From Nemertoderma westbladi (taxonomy: Eukaryota; Xenacoelomorpha; Nemertodermatida; Nemertodermatidae), in NCBI GenBank assembly GCA_032718475.1, contig JAUCBJ010003070.1, positions 1 to 64,000 of the forward strand: a stretch of DNA of 64,000 nucleotides, in the 5' to 3' direction. This document shows positions 54,001-64,000 of this stretch, piece after piece. A model generated the notes under the pieces. It was not told the DNA's origin and ran no database searches. It was given only the letters and a program-made list of their open reading frames with translations. The position numbers and the translations under genes were made by a program. Position 1 is the stretch's first letter, and every line of letters begins with the position of its first letter.

Positions 54001-55484
54001 AATCAAGGAGGTTTTACACGCGCCACAACAGGTGTGTTGCTGTAACTAAGTATCAGTGATAATCTGGACAATTGTATCAGATCTGTATATTATCATACCT
54101 CTGACTTACTAAATAATTAATATATGGCGGTATTTCAGACCATTAATATAAACAAGGCTCTTATTATTAATTACATCACGATTGAGAGTTGTCACAAATT
54201 GAATACTGTAGCAATATCAATATAATTAGACCAGAGACTTGTTACAATACGTTTCCTCTAAAGGGAAACACAATCACCAGACTTGAGTCCTTACATAATT
54301 AATTAGTCAGTCATTTACTTGTTATACTTTGTTGTCACACCCTCCCGGTATAGTATCTCAGTCAAATACAATAGATAATCAAATCAATGCATCGAAGGGA
54401 AAAAGGGTAAATAAACAGATACAGTGAGCGGCCCTTGTTGACAGGTACACTAGCGCAATCCCGTTTATTGTATCAGACCGGACATCTTGCCTTCATTTTT
54501 GCATGGTTTATTAAGTAACAGAAAAGAGTCAAAATATATAAAAATTGAGAGTGAAAGAACACAATTTACTAAAAGCGCTAACATTTTTTCTATATTTTTC
54601 TATTATTTTCTATATATATTTATTATAGAATTAATTAAATGTGCTACATAGATGATAATTTATATATGATATTCAATATTTTAGTGATAATTAAAAAAAG
54701 AAACGTCTTCCAATTAAAAAATTAATATATAACAGATTGTACATTCTATAAAGTTATAAAAATACTAAAAATTAAACTTCTGTGAAAAAATCTTCCTTTG
54801 AACTGAAGTTGCCAAATAACTTTATCGGATAATTATACTAAATTATAATATAACGTTACAAATAACTGTAGTTTTCCGCAGAAATAATATCCTTCAAAAA
54901 GAGGAAACCTGTATTATAACTATCTATTTTATTAAAGTAGAAAATTATACACAAACACTGCACTGTTTATAATAATGATGTATAAGTCACTGCGGATGGC
55001 ATAGCGTTTAGTAATATTAGAAATGGAGTAGAGTACATGATACATGTAATACCATATGGAGACTGCGGATAATTTATTATCCTCCTGCTCAAAGGATAAT
55101 AATATTGATCTTGAACACGCAATGTTGTATATCTTATTGGGAATACATTACTTGTGACAGTCTATGTTTAGAAAAAGATTACATATGTTACCAATATATA
55201 AAACAAATATATATTTGAAAAAGAGCAATAATCTTAGTAGTAGTAGTATTTTTATTCACATTAATAATAAATGATATAACATAGTAACAATAACATAATA
55301 AATAATATAAAATAATAACATAGTAACATAGTAACATATAACAAAGTACAGCATAACATAACAAAGTACAGCTGATTCACAAATAACAAGCAAATAGGAA
55401 AATGAAGGAACTACATACATTAAACGAAGTATTGAGAGGGATTAATATATAGCGTGAGAGATTAATTAAGGAATTGAATTTAAT
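54001..55484. other. AT-rich DNA without genes
   Basis: No supported ORF. Simple repeats occur at about 55235-55250 (AGT) and 55270-55350 (AACATAGT-like). Confidence 0.5.
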
Positions 55485-55715
55485 GGAGAGAAAGGTGTAT
55501 CAGAGAAAGGTGTGTCAGAGAAAGGTGTGTCAGAAAAAGATGTGTCAGAGAAAGGTGTGTCAGAGAAAGGTGTGTCAGAGAAAGGTGTGTCAGAGAAAGG
55601 TGTCAGAGAAAGGTGTATCAGAGAAAGATGAGTCAGAGAAAGGTGGTTCAGAGAAAGGTGTGTCAGAGAAAGGTGTGTCAGAAAAAGATGTGTCAGAGAA
55701 AGGTGTGTCAAAAAG
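55485..55715 (+). repeat. 15-bp minisatellite, left block
   Basis: About fifteen copies of CAGAGAAAGGTGTGT with occasional substitutions and one unit short by three bases. All units are multiples of three, so several frames stay open on both strands; these are not genes. The same array recurs at 58020-58136 after the satellite. Confidence 0.85.
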
Positions 55716-57954
55716 ATGTATATATTAACTTTAAGGTAAACACTAGAGTCTTACAACCTTTAACTACAAAAAAATATAGAATCAGGACATTAAGCCCAAA
55801 ATACCTTCCAGACCCTAAGGCCATCAAGGAACACAAAACAAAACAAACAAAAAACACAAACAAAATATATTATACCATGCTCCACATACAAGTATGTATC
55901 CCCTAACCCTAAAACCTAACCGCCATACACTAAATGATACCAGTATTAAACTGCACAAAAGCTAAGCCTATATTCTATAAGAAAATATATGACATTTTAG
56001 TCGCCGTGAAAGAGGTAGGACTAAGACAAAAATAATTAATTTGTTAAAAATATGGTTGCGTTTCGGCGTCTAGGACCAGTACGCGCTAATCCTCGACACC
56101 TCATCAGCTGGGCAGGGAATTAGCCAAGCCTAACTATATTGCACCATTGACCTAAATTAATCGCACCATCAACTCAATTATCACTTAGCCCAAACAGACT
56201 TCAGACGTCAGAACATTGGAACCCTATAGGCCTACGGTAAGTAAACATGTTACCAATGGGAAACTGGTACTTTGCTAGAGCAAACACACAGTACAAATAT
56301 TATGAAGATTTAACAACATGCAGTGATGCCGGATTTCTGCTCTATATTCATATGTGATAATTGAATGTACCGACATACTGACTAACAGGGGGTTGTGATG
56401 TATATATTAACTTTAAGGTAAACACTAGAGTCTTCCAACCTTTAACTACAAAAAAATATAGAATCAGGACATTAAGCCCAAAATACCTTCCAGACCCTAA
56501 GGCCACCAAGGAACACAAAACAAAACAAACAAAAAACACAAACAAAATATATTATACCATGCTCCACATACAAGTATGTATCGCAACCCTAACCCTAAAA
56601 CCTAACCGCCATACACTAAATGATACCGGTATTAAACTGCACAAAAGCTAAGCCTATATTCTATAAGAAAATATATGACATTTTAGTCGCCGTGAAAGAG
56701 GTAGGACTAAGACAAAAATAATTAATTTGTTAAAAATATGGTTGCGTTTCGGCGTCTAGGACCAGTACGCGCTAATCCTCGACACCCCATCAGCTGGGCA
56801 GGGAATTAGCCAAGCCTAACTATATTGCACCATTGACCTAAATTAATCGCACCATCAACTCAATTATCACTTAGCCCAAACAGACTTCAGACGTCAGAAC
56901 ATTGGAACCCTATAGACCTACGGTAAGTAAACATGTTACCAATGGGAAACTGGTACTTTGCTAGAGCAAACACACAGTACAAAAATTATATAAGATTTAA
57001 CAACATGCAGTGATGCCGGATTTCTGCTCTATATTCATATGTGATAATTGAATGTACCGACATACTGACTAACAGGGGGTTGTGATGTATATATTAACTT
57101 TAAGGTAAACACTAGAGTCTTACAACCTTTAACTACAAAAAAATATAGAATCAGGACATTAAGCCCAAAATACCTTCCAGACCCTAAGGCCATCAAGGAA
57201 CACAAAACAAAACAAACAAAAAACACAAACAAAATATATTATACCATGCTCCACATACAAGTATGTATCGCAACCCTAAACCTAACTGCCATACAATAAA
57301 TGATACCGGTATTAAACTGCACAAAAGCTAAGCCTATATTCTATAAGAAAATATATGACATTTTAGTCGCCATGAATGAGGTAGGACTAAGACAAAAATA
57401 ATTAATTTGTTAAAAATATGGTTGCGTTTCGGCGTCTAGGACCATTACGCGCTAATCCTCGACACCTCATCAGCTGGACAGGGAATTAGCCAAGCCTAAC
57501 TATATTGCACCATTGACCTAAATTAATCGCACCATCAACTCAGTTACCACTTAGCCCAAACAGACTTCAGACCTCAGAACATTGGAACCCTATAGACCTA
57601 CGGTAAGTAAACATGTTACCAATGGAAAACTGGTAGTTTGCTAGAGCAAACGCACAGTACAAAAATTATATAAGATTTAACAACATGCAGTGATGCCGGA
57701 TTTCTGCTCTATATTCATATGTGATAATTGAATGTACCGACATACTGACTAACAGGGGGTTGTGATGTATATATTAACTTTAAGGTAAACACTAGAGTCT
57801 TACAACCTTTAACTACAAAAAAATATAGAATCAGGACATTAAGCCCAAAATACCTTCCAGACCCTAAGGCCATCAAGGAACACAAAACAAAACAAACAAA
57901 ATATATTATACCATGCTCCACATACAAGTATCGCAACCCCAACCCTAACCCTAA
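55716..57954 (+). repeat. ~684-bp satellite, three full units and part of a fourth
   Basis: Units start at TATATATTAACTTTAAGG at about 55718, 56400, 57087 and 57768, a spacing of 680-687 bp. Each contains one CCCTAA-type telomere-like patch (about 55904, 56586, 57271 and 57935). The fourth unit is cut short at its telomere-like patch. Repeated ORFs on the minus strand simply follow the period. Confidence 0.85.
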
Positions 57955-58015
57955 ACCTAAAGTTAATATATACATCACAACCCCCTGTTAGTCAGTATGT
58001 CGGTACATTCAATTA
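57955..58015 (-). repeat. inverted end of the satellite unit
   Basis: It is the reverse complement of about 57724-57783 (the unit start, with AACAGGGGGTTGTGATG), placed immediately after the telomere-like patch. The array thus ends in a foldback. Confidence 0.75.
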
Positions 58016-58136
58016 TCAAAAAGATGTGTCAGAGAAAGGTGTGTCAGAGAAAGGTGTATCAGAGAAAGGTGAGTCAGAGAAAGGCGTGTCAGAGAAAGGT
58101 GTGTCAGAGAAAGGTGTGTCAGAGAAAGGTGTGTCA
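58016..58136 (+). repeat. 15-bp minisatellite, right block
   Basis: About eight copies of the same CAGAGAAAGGTGTGT unit as 55485-55715, in the same orientation. Confidence 0.85.
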
Positions 58137-58509
58137 CTTAGTATGAGAAACCGGGCCTAGTCCAGTCTAACTGGGTCTTGTATTTAGAACTATAAATTGT
58201 CAAGAAATAAAACTGATATAACTTCAATAATTATGCCCTTTAAGCTATGTAAGCAAACGCGAGCGTTGCGAGCGGAAATTTTTAGGGTTAGACTTATTCT
58301 GTTATGTTGTGGTGTTACTGAATAAAAATATATCGAGAGTAACAAAATAGATTTACAGTGTTTATCAAGGGGTATTTTGTCATGACATGGTGACATACCC
58401 CCTAAATCCGCCACTGGTTACTTGTAACACAATGATGAGATGAGAGGTGTGGATATATTATACATTATTATTAAAGGTCAGATGTTGTCAATGTTGGATT
58501 ATATAACTA

Positions 58510-58553
58510 GTGTCTTATAACTAGTGTCTTATAACTAGTGTCTTATTATTGTA
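58510..58553 (+). repeat. 16-bp tandem triplication
   Basis: TAACTAGTGTCTTATA-type units repeat three times. Nothing further is supported between 58137 and 59200. Confidence 0.7.
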
Positions 58554-59129
58554 AGAATTCATTTCTGTATACTTATACGTTATATTATTGGTAACTACAT
58601 CAATTGTCACCTCTCTCGTGTCCAAACGTCCTTGATATGAACTTGATACAGTATTATCGGTCACTATATTTTGTACGCTGAGCTCAACGCACTTCGGGTA
58701 GCTAGCTCTATATTCATTGAACCCGCTAAAATAATCTCGCAACAACAAATCTATTCATTTCCACCGAACTCCTCAACTCTCTATATCACCGGGATTCTGT
58801 CCCGGTGAGCTGAGTGAAGCTGAACTACAGACGAGGACGTTGACACCGGACACACATGATATACAGTGAATCGTTGAGTAGATTCCAAACCATATGTACC
58901 CGACGGAATCTTCTAACAACATAATATGGCTTTATAACAGAAGTTAATGATATTGAGCTGTAACAACCACAAACCTACCTATTCAATACTATTTTTCTAA
59001 TATGGATAAATTTGGCAATATGGAAATAAAACATTGTCATATAGACTGTGCAGTTACTTGCATTATGTGCATTTATATAGACTTACATTTTCATTTTTAA
59101 AACCACTTCTTATTTAACAATAATTATTT

Positions 59130-59600
59130 CAGCCGCGCTTTTCGCGGCATATAGAATACTAGCACGCTATATCCGAGGCATGTTACCCGGTATTTCCCGC
59201 TACCAGCATAGGCCTACTGGCGTACTGGTACAGGTATAGGCCTACTGACGTACCGGTACCGAACGTGAATTAAACTTCGCAATAATTTTTATTGTCCGTT
59301 TAAATCCTTTTTTTGTCCTTATTTTTTGATTTTTTATGTCCTCCAAAAGTCTAATGTTAGGTTCCATGCTACCGGTTTCTCTACTGCTGTTCTCTCAGGC
59401 TATCAGTACCGGTATTAGTATATATAGCACTATTTTGCTGTATTGTATGTACAGATGTAGGTATAATGCAGGTATTTCTGTATTTTAGTACCGGCACCGG
59501 TACTGCTATAGGCCTACTGTGTAGCCTACCATTTAAATACGGTAATGGTAGGCCTACCGGTTGTGCTAATAAATTTTAAATAATTGATAGGCCAAACTGG
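59130..59600. other. cluster of TAGGCCTA and TACCGGTA palindromes
   Basis: Non-coding, with many short palindromic words (ATAGGCCTACTG, TACCGGTAC, CACCGGTAC). The same words recur in the element 1 leader, so they look like a genome-wide habit rather than a local gene. Confidence 0.5.
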
Positions 59601-59709
59601 ATTGCAGGATTGTGGAAAATGTGGATATACCTTTCACATAATTTAGGCCTATTACTGTATTAGTTTTATAATCAATAATGGATCATGACTACTGTCTGAG
59701 TAGTGTTAC

Positions 59710-60690
59710 GGATAACCTGCTCCTTTCCCTGATTTGGTAAAGTGACTGTTTATTGTTTTGGTTAGAAAATCCGGCCTTAACCTGCTCCTTTCCATCAATT
59801 AGTTAAGTGATCGTTTATTGTTTTGGTTAGAAAATCCCGCCTCTGTAACCTGCTCCTCTCCCTCAATTGGTAATGTTATCGTTTATTGTTTTGGTTGGAA
59901 AATCCCGCCTCTGTAACCTGCTCCTTTCTCTCAATTGGTAATGTTATCGTTTATTGTTTTGGTTAGAAAATCCCGTCTCCGTAACCTGCTCCTTTCCCTC
60001 AATTAGTTAAATGATCGTTTATTGTTTTGGTTAGAAAATCCCGCCTCTGTAACCTGCCCCTTTCCCTCAATTAGTTAAATGATCGTTTATTGTTTTGGTT
60101 AGAAAATCCCGCCTCTGTAACCTGCCCCTTTCCCTCAATTAGTTAAATGATCGTTTATTGTTTTGGTTAGAAAATCCCGCATCTGTAACCTGCTCCTTTC
60201 CCTGAATTGGTAAAGTGACCGTTTATTGTTTTGGTTAGAAAGGCCCGCCTCTGTAACCTGCCCCTTTCCCTCAATTAGTTAAATGATCGTTTATTGTTTT
60301 GGTTAGAAAATCCCGCCTCTGTAACCTGCTCCTTTCCCTCAATTAGTTAAGTGATCGATTATTGTTTTTGTTAGAAAATTCCGCCTCTGTAACCTCTGTC
60401 CCTTTCCCTCAATTAGATAAATGATCGTTTATTGTTTTGGTTAGAAAATCCCGCCTCTGTAACCTGCTCCTTTCCCTCAATAAGTTAAGTGATCGTTTAT
60501 TGTTTTGGTTAGAAAATCCCGCCTCTGTAACCTGCTCCTTTCCCTCAATTAGTTAAGTGATCGTTTATTGGTTTGGTTAGAAAATCCCGTCTCTGTAACC
60601 TGCTCCTTTCCCTGATTTGGTAAAGTGACTGTTTATTGTTTTGGTTAGAAAACTCGGCCTTAACCTGCTCCTTTCCATCAATTGGTAATT
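59710..60690 (+). repeat. 68-bp tandem array, ~14 units
   Basis: Units of about 65-69 bp share CCTGCTCCTTTCCCT, CGTTTATTGTTTTGGTTAG and AAAATCCCGCCTCTGTAA. The two outer units share GATTTGGTAAAGTGACTG and CGGCCTTAA, so the array ends resemble each other more than they resemble the middle. Confidence 0.88.
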
Positions 60691-61590
60691 GTTTTTGGCT
60701 TTAAAATGAGTGTTTTGCTACGTCATGTGGTATTCGATTATCGATAACAACCACAAACTATTAAATATAGAGTCTTTTTACCACAGGCGCATATGGAAAT
60801 CTATCTCATAGTCTATAAATCATGGAATCATGGAATGTTTTGGCACAGGCATAGTGAAATCAACTGTCTGACAGTCCAGAAATCAGCAGTCTGACAGTTT
60901 GAAGAAATACATACATAAAAAGTCATTAAAAGGACAATAAAAGTCATTAAAAGGACAACAAAAGTCATTATGCATAATTCGTAAAAAAAAATGACAAAAA
61001 AAGTCAAATAAAAGGACATAAAAAATCACTGCCATTAAACTTTTCGAAAAGTGGCCTATAACGACCGCTGGTTAATGTTATACACACATGCCATGTTCCA
61101 GCGCAATCCCTCTGCCTGTTTTGGAGGAGTTAGAACACACAGACACCCCAAATATTTTTTTTTATCGAAAATAACATTATTGCGTTTTTTTGTACAGAAA
61201 TTAACGGCGATTTCAAATTTGAAATCGGTATTTTAATATCTCTTCTAGTTTTTGAATTACAGAAGTTCAAAAATGTGCTGTCAGTTACGAAAATTATCAA
61301 AAAATCGACATTTTTTCCGTTTTGGACAAATAAATTCAATGCTGCACTCAAAGAAATACAGTATTGCGATCTCCAATCAATTTAACATTTTGGAGGGAAA
61401 TTTGAAATTAATATTTATAGGTTTACAGTGTATATTTATAGTAGGCCTAGTTAAACCCGTTTGATTAACTCCTACTGCTGTAATTCATGTAAACGGTTAC
61501 CTACACGGTAAACTGTAATGTAACCTATCCACTTCTACCTTTATTCGTATATATTTTTGCAATATAAATAGCGTAATATTGTCAACAAGA
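60691..61590. other. non-coding DNA with AAAGTCATTAAAAGGACA repeats
   Basis: About 60915-61020 repeats AAAGTCATTAAAAGGACA three or four times. Otherwise AT-rich, with no supported gene. Confidence 0.5.
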
Positions 61591-62790
61591 ATGCCAAAAC
61601 TGGGTGGGCGGAAGGGGACTTTTGCAGGGACTAGAAAACAGGAAATCGTAAATGTTAATCTACCAGTTGAGGAGTCAGATCTGATTCCCGAAGCGAATCA
61701 GAGTTCCCACACGACTGATCGTCTTGGAGTGACTGGGGATGCATTTACGGGTCCTCTTATTGGAAGTGAAGGATTCCAGTTTGTCGAATATTCAACCATG
61801 AAGGATTGTATGTCCGACATTCATCGACATCACTGCAGCGGTGTTCTGAAGTTTACTCAAAATCTCCAAAACGGATATTATTTCAATATATTTCTTGAAT
61901 CTGAGACATGTGAATATATTTACAAATTCGAAAATGTAGTCAATGATATAAGCAATCATCCTAATGAGTCAAAGGCTGTATAAACACTCGTACTATATTA
62001 GCGTTTCTTATGATTGGGGGAACACATGACACTGCTCGAAGATTTTCGGAGGTGATGGAAATGTCAAATCCTGTCAATCATAGTCGCTGGTGAGTTACTC
62101 TTAGGCGAATTACTGATGCTGTTAGAAACCTGGCGATTGGTAATTGTTACAATGAAGCTCAGAAGCTGCGTAATAAGTATGGGGCAGATACAGGTAACCC
62201 TATCTCTGGTAATAGTGAGTCAATATATAATGTATCTGTTACTTTTGATGCCACTTGGCAGAAACGTGGGCATATGTCCCTTTACTGTGTGGCCTATGTG
62301 ATGTCTGCTGATACCGGCGCAGTTCTAGATATTTTTGTTGTCAGCAAATCATGTTATATTTGCCGCCATTATTCTAAACTTTGTACTATACACGTACCGC
62401 AACATAATTGTGACATAAATTTCCGTGGCAGTAGCAATGCCATGGAAACTTTTGCTGCGAAGCAACTTTGGGCAAGATCCATTGAAAGGAACAAGTTGCG
62501 ATATACAGAGCTGCTAAGCGATGGAGACAGAGATTTTCAAAGAGCTCCGAGAGAACCCTCCATATGGCATCGAGCACCCAGTAAAGAAATATGAGTGTAT
62601 TAACCATATCGCTAAACGAGTAACCAATGGCCTTGAATCAGTCCGTAAAGAAAAAAAGGATCGGTGGTGTGAATGGGCTCTCTCAGCCACGGATCAGACA
62701 ACTAGCCAGTTATTACCGGAACACTGTTGTTCACCATGTCTCTTCTGTAGACTACCGAACAATAGAGAACCTCATTGACACCATAATACG
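61591..62790 (+). pseudogene. Mutator-like (MULE) transposase remnant
   Basis: The first frame, from ATG 61591 (a TTG at 61579 is not a start), runs 130 residues to a stop at 61981. Similarity then continues in other frames. VTFDATWQKRGH at about 62240-62275 carries the first catalytic Asp. IERNKLRYTELLSDGD at about 62490-62530 carries the second. After a frameshift, KKYECINHIAKR at about 62590 carries a likely Glu. The next piece, LSQPRIRQLASYYRNTV, is in a third frame. These blocks are typical of the animal Mutator-like transposase domain. At least three frameshifts or stops make it inactive. It is cut at 62790 by an LTR. Confidence 0.75.
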
Positions 62791-63958
62791 TGTTCGCGCT
62801 TTTAAGACCTTTGGCAGTTTAACCCGCCAAATCTATATGTCTTCTAGGTTATAAATCGACTTTAGCCTATGACAAGTATTTGACACAAATAAATCCAACA
62901 TTAGCCGAAGCCAGTCTATGCGCGACCATTCACCCGCTGGATATACCCGGGGGACTGGATTTGGATGCTTTAATTTGATTGTGGTGCAGGCCTACCGTAC
63001 TATTCGATTGATCGTTAATATAATTCCTGACAAATATCATTCACTTTCGGGAAATATTAGCAGTTCCTTTAGGACGTGGCGCTCTATCTATATAAACAGA
63101 GCTATGGCTTACACTAAACACAACGGAATGGATTATAAGTTACACATAAGGCGCATTCTTTAGGAGATGCTTTGTTACGCGGACAAGCACATACAGACTA
63201 TTGCACACCGCTGCACACTGAATTGCCGATAGTCACTGATTTTAATCATACATAAAGAGAATAGCAACCGACATTTGTAGGGCCTATAAAATAGCATTCA
63301 ATTCACTACAAACCACGATAATATAAGTCGCAATTGCTATGTGTAGCCGGTCTCTCTAACCTTAGTGTATCAAGAAGATCGGGGTTTCTGATCGTTTATC
63401 GTTATTCTCCAAATAACAATATGTAAACAACCGATACAATTAATAACAAACAGCAAATAGCTGTAAATAATGTGCAATACGTACCGTACCGTTATGTGTT
63501 CTTAGTGTCTCGTACCGCTGTACCGGTAACAGTTATGTGTTCTTATAATTAAAGCCGTTCTAATGTTGGAATAATTCAGAATAATTCCATAGCCGATGTT
63601 CATGGCATCAGGAAAACCAACACACTGAACCCTGTGAGCTGTTGCAGGTAGCTTTCAACACAAAGAGGAAAGGCTCTCATTGGCAGAGTTCCATATTCCA
63701 CAGATTCCACGAATGTCTAAATGCCAAACCTCCCTAGCCTTTGCAGCCCATAGCCAACACAAGGCTAAATCGCTCTGATTGGTCGATCATTGTTCTGATT
63801 GGTTAATCGAACAGAACAAAGAGGCCATACGTACAGCAAATCAGCCAACCAGCGGGCAGATTGTGCCACTAGAAGCAACAGTTTAGAGGATTTGAGCGAA
63901 TGGGGGAAAACTGGATTACAAATGGAAAAGGCCAGTTATATCCCCAAAAGCTTTTACA
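62791..63958 (-). repeat. LTR of the element 1 family (minus strand)
   Basis: The reverse complement aligns end to end with the 1228-bp LTR of element 1, from TGTAAAAG at 63958 to the GCGCG...ACA side at 62791. Examples are CTAAAGAATGCGCC at about 63150 and GACTGGCTTCGGCTAATG at about 62915. It is clearly diverged, with small indels (1168 bp). Because the purine tract lies at 63959 onward, it is the 3' LTR of an element whose body lies beyond the window. Confidence 0.85.
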
Positions 63959-64000
63959 CCGCTCCCAGAAAATGGGATTTAATTATATAAAATATAAAAA
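63959..64000 (-). mobile_element. edge of a third element 1-family copy
   Basis: Read on the minus strand, this ends in CCATTTTCTGGGAGCGG, matching the tail and purine tract before the 3' LTR of element 1 (about 26950-26966). The rest of the element is outside the window. Confidence 0.75.

Noticed and set aside
55466-55728. Two antiparallel ~80-codon ORFs with LSLTHLS and QRKVC repeats
   Set aside because: They are translations of a 15-bp minisatellite that stays open in most frames.
56348-57978. Three near-identical minus-strand ORFs (MFVFFVCFVLC...)
   Set aside because: They follow the satellite period, contain no domain, and sit within non-coding repeat.
59710-60690. CRISPR-like regular array
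   Set aside because: Units are direct tandem repeats without unique spacers, in an animal genome; it is a minisatellite.

Overview
The window is nuclear DNA from an animal. It is AT-rich, has a spliced protein-coding gene with GT/AG introns, tRNA-derived SINEs, LINEs, Helitrons, TIR elements, BEL/Pao and Ty3/gypsy LTR retrotransposons, and internal CCCTAA telomere-type motifs. The frequent palindromic words TAGGCCTA and TACCGGTA and the mixture of repeats suggest a marine invertebrate (tunicate, echinoderm, cnidarian or mollusc). The sequence alone does not decide between these.

Layout. 1-5197: four copies of one non-autonomous Helitron, three complete, lying in the remains of a single reversed LTR. 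5198-13449: mostly non-coding, with tRNA-like pieces, hairpins, a SINE and one unidentified host exon (9545-10510, minus). 13450-28194: a 14.7-kb LTR element (element 1) with 1228-bp LTRs that look identical and a 5-bp target duplication. It carries two long intact ORFs: a BEL/Pao Gag-protease protein lacking reverse transcriptase, RNase H and integrase, and a second 1417-residue protein that I do not recognise as a whole but that contains an RNase D/WRN-like 3'-5' exonuclease-like region and two zinc knuckles. 28195-32198: LINE and SINE fragments and a 2-kb TIR element (30050-32062) with a nested MITE of palindromic repeats. 32199-40526 (minus): an eight-exon major-facilitator transporter gene of the oxalate/formate-antiporter-like family, 497 residues, with mobile elements in its introns.

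40816-54000: a decayed relative of element 1 (element 2). It keeps pieces of Gag-protease, of an integrase zinc-binding region and of the same second ORF. Inside it are a minus-strand LINE (43401-46231) and a young minus-strand Ty3/gypsy element (47563-52105), each with a target-site duplication. 54001-61590: AT-rich DNA with a 15-bp minisatellite, a ~684-bp satellite containing telomere-like motifs, and a 68-bp tandem array. 61591-62790: a broken Mutator-like transposase gene, interrupted by an LTR of the element-1 family on the minus strand (62791-63958), whose element runs off the window.

Main point: two LTR families here carry the same long accessory ORF. The best copy has identical LTRs and intact reading frames but no polymerase or integrase, which suggests a trans-mobilised retroelement with an uncharacterised nuclease-like cargo protein. 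Only two host genes are visible: the transporter and the unidentified exon.
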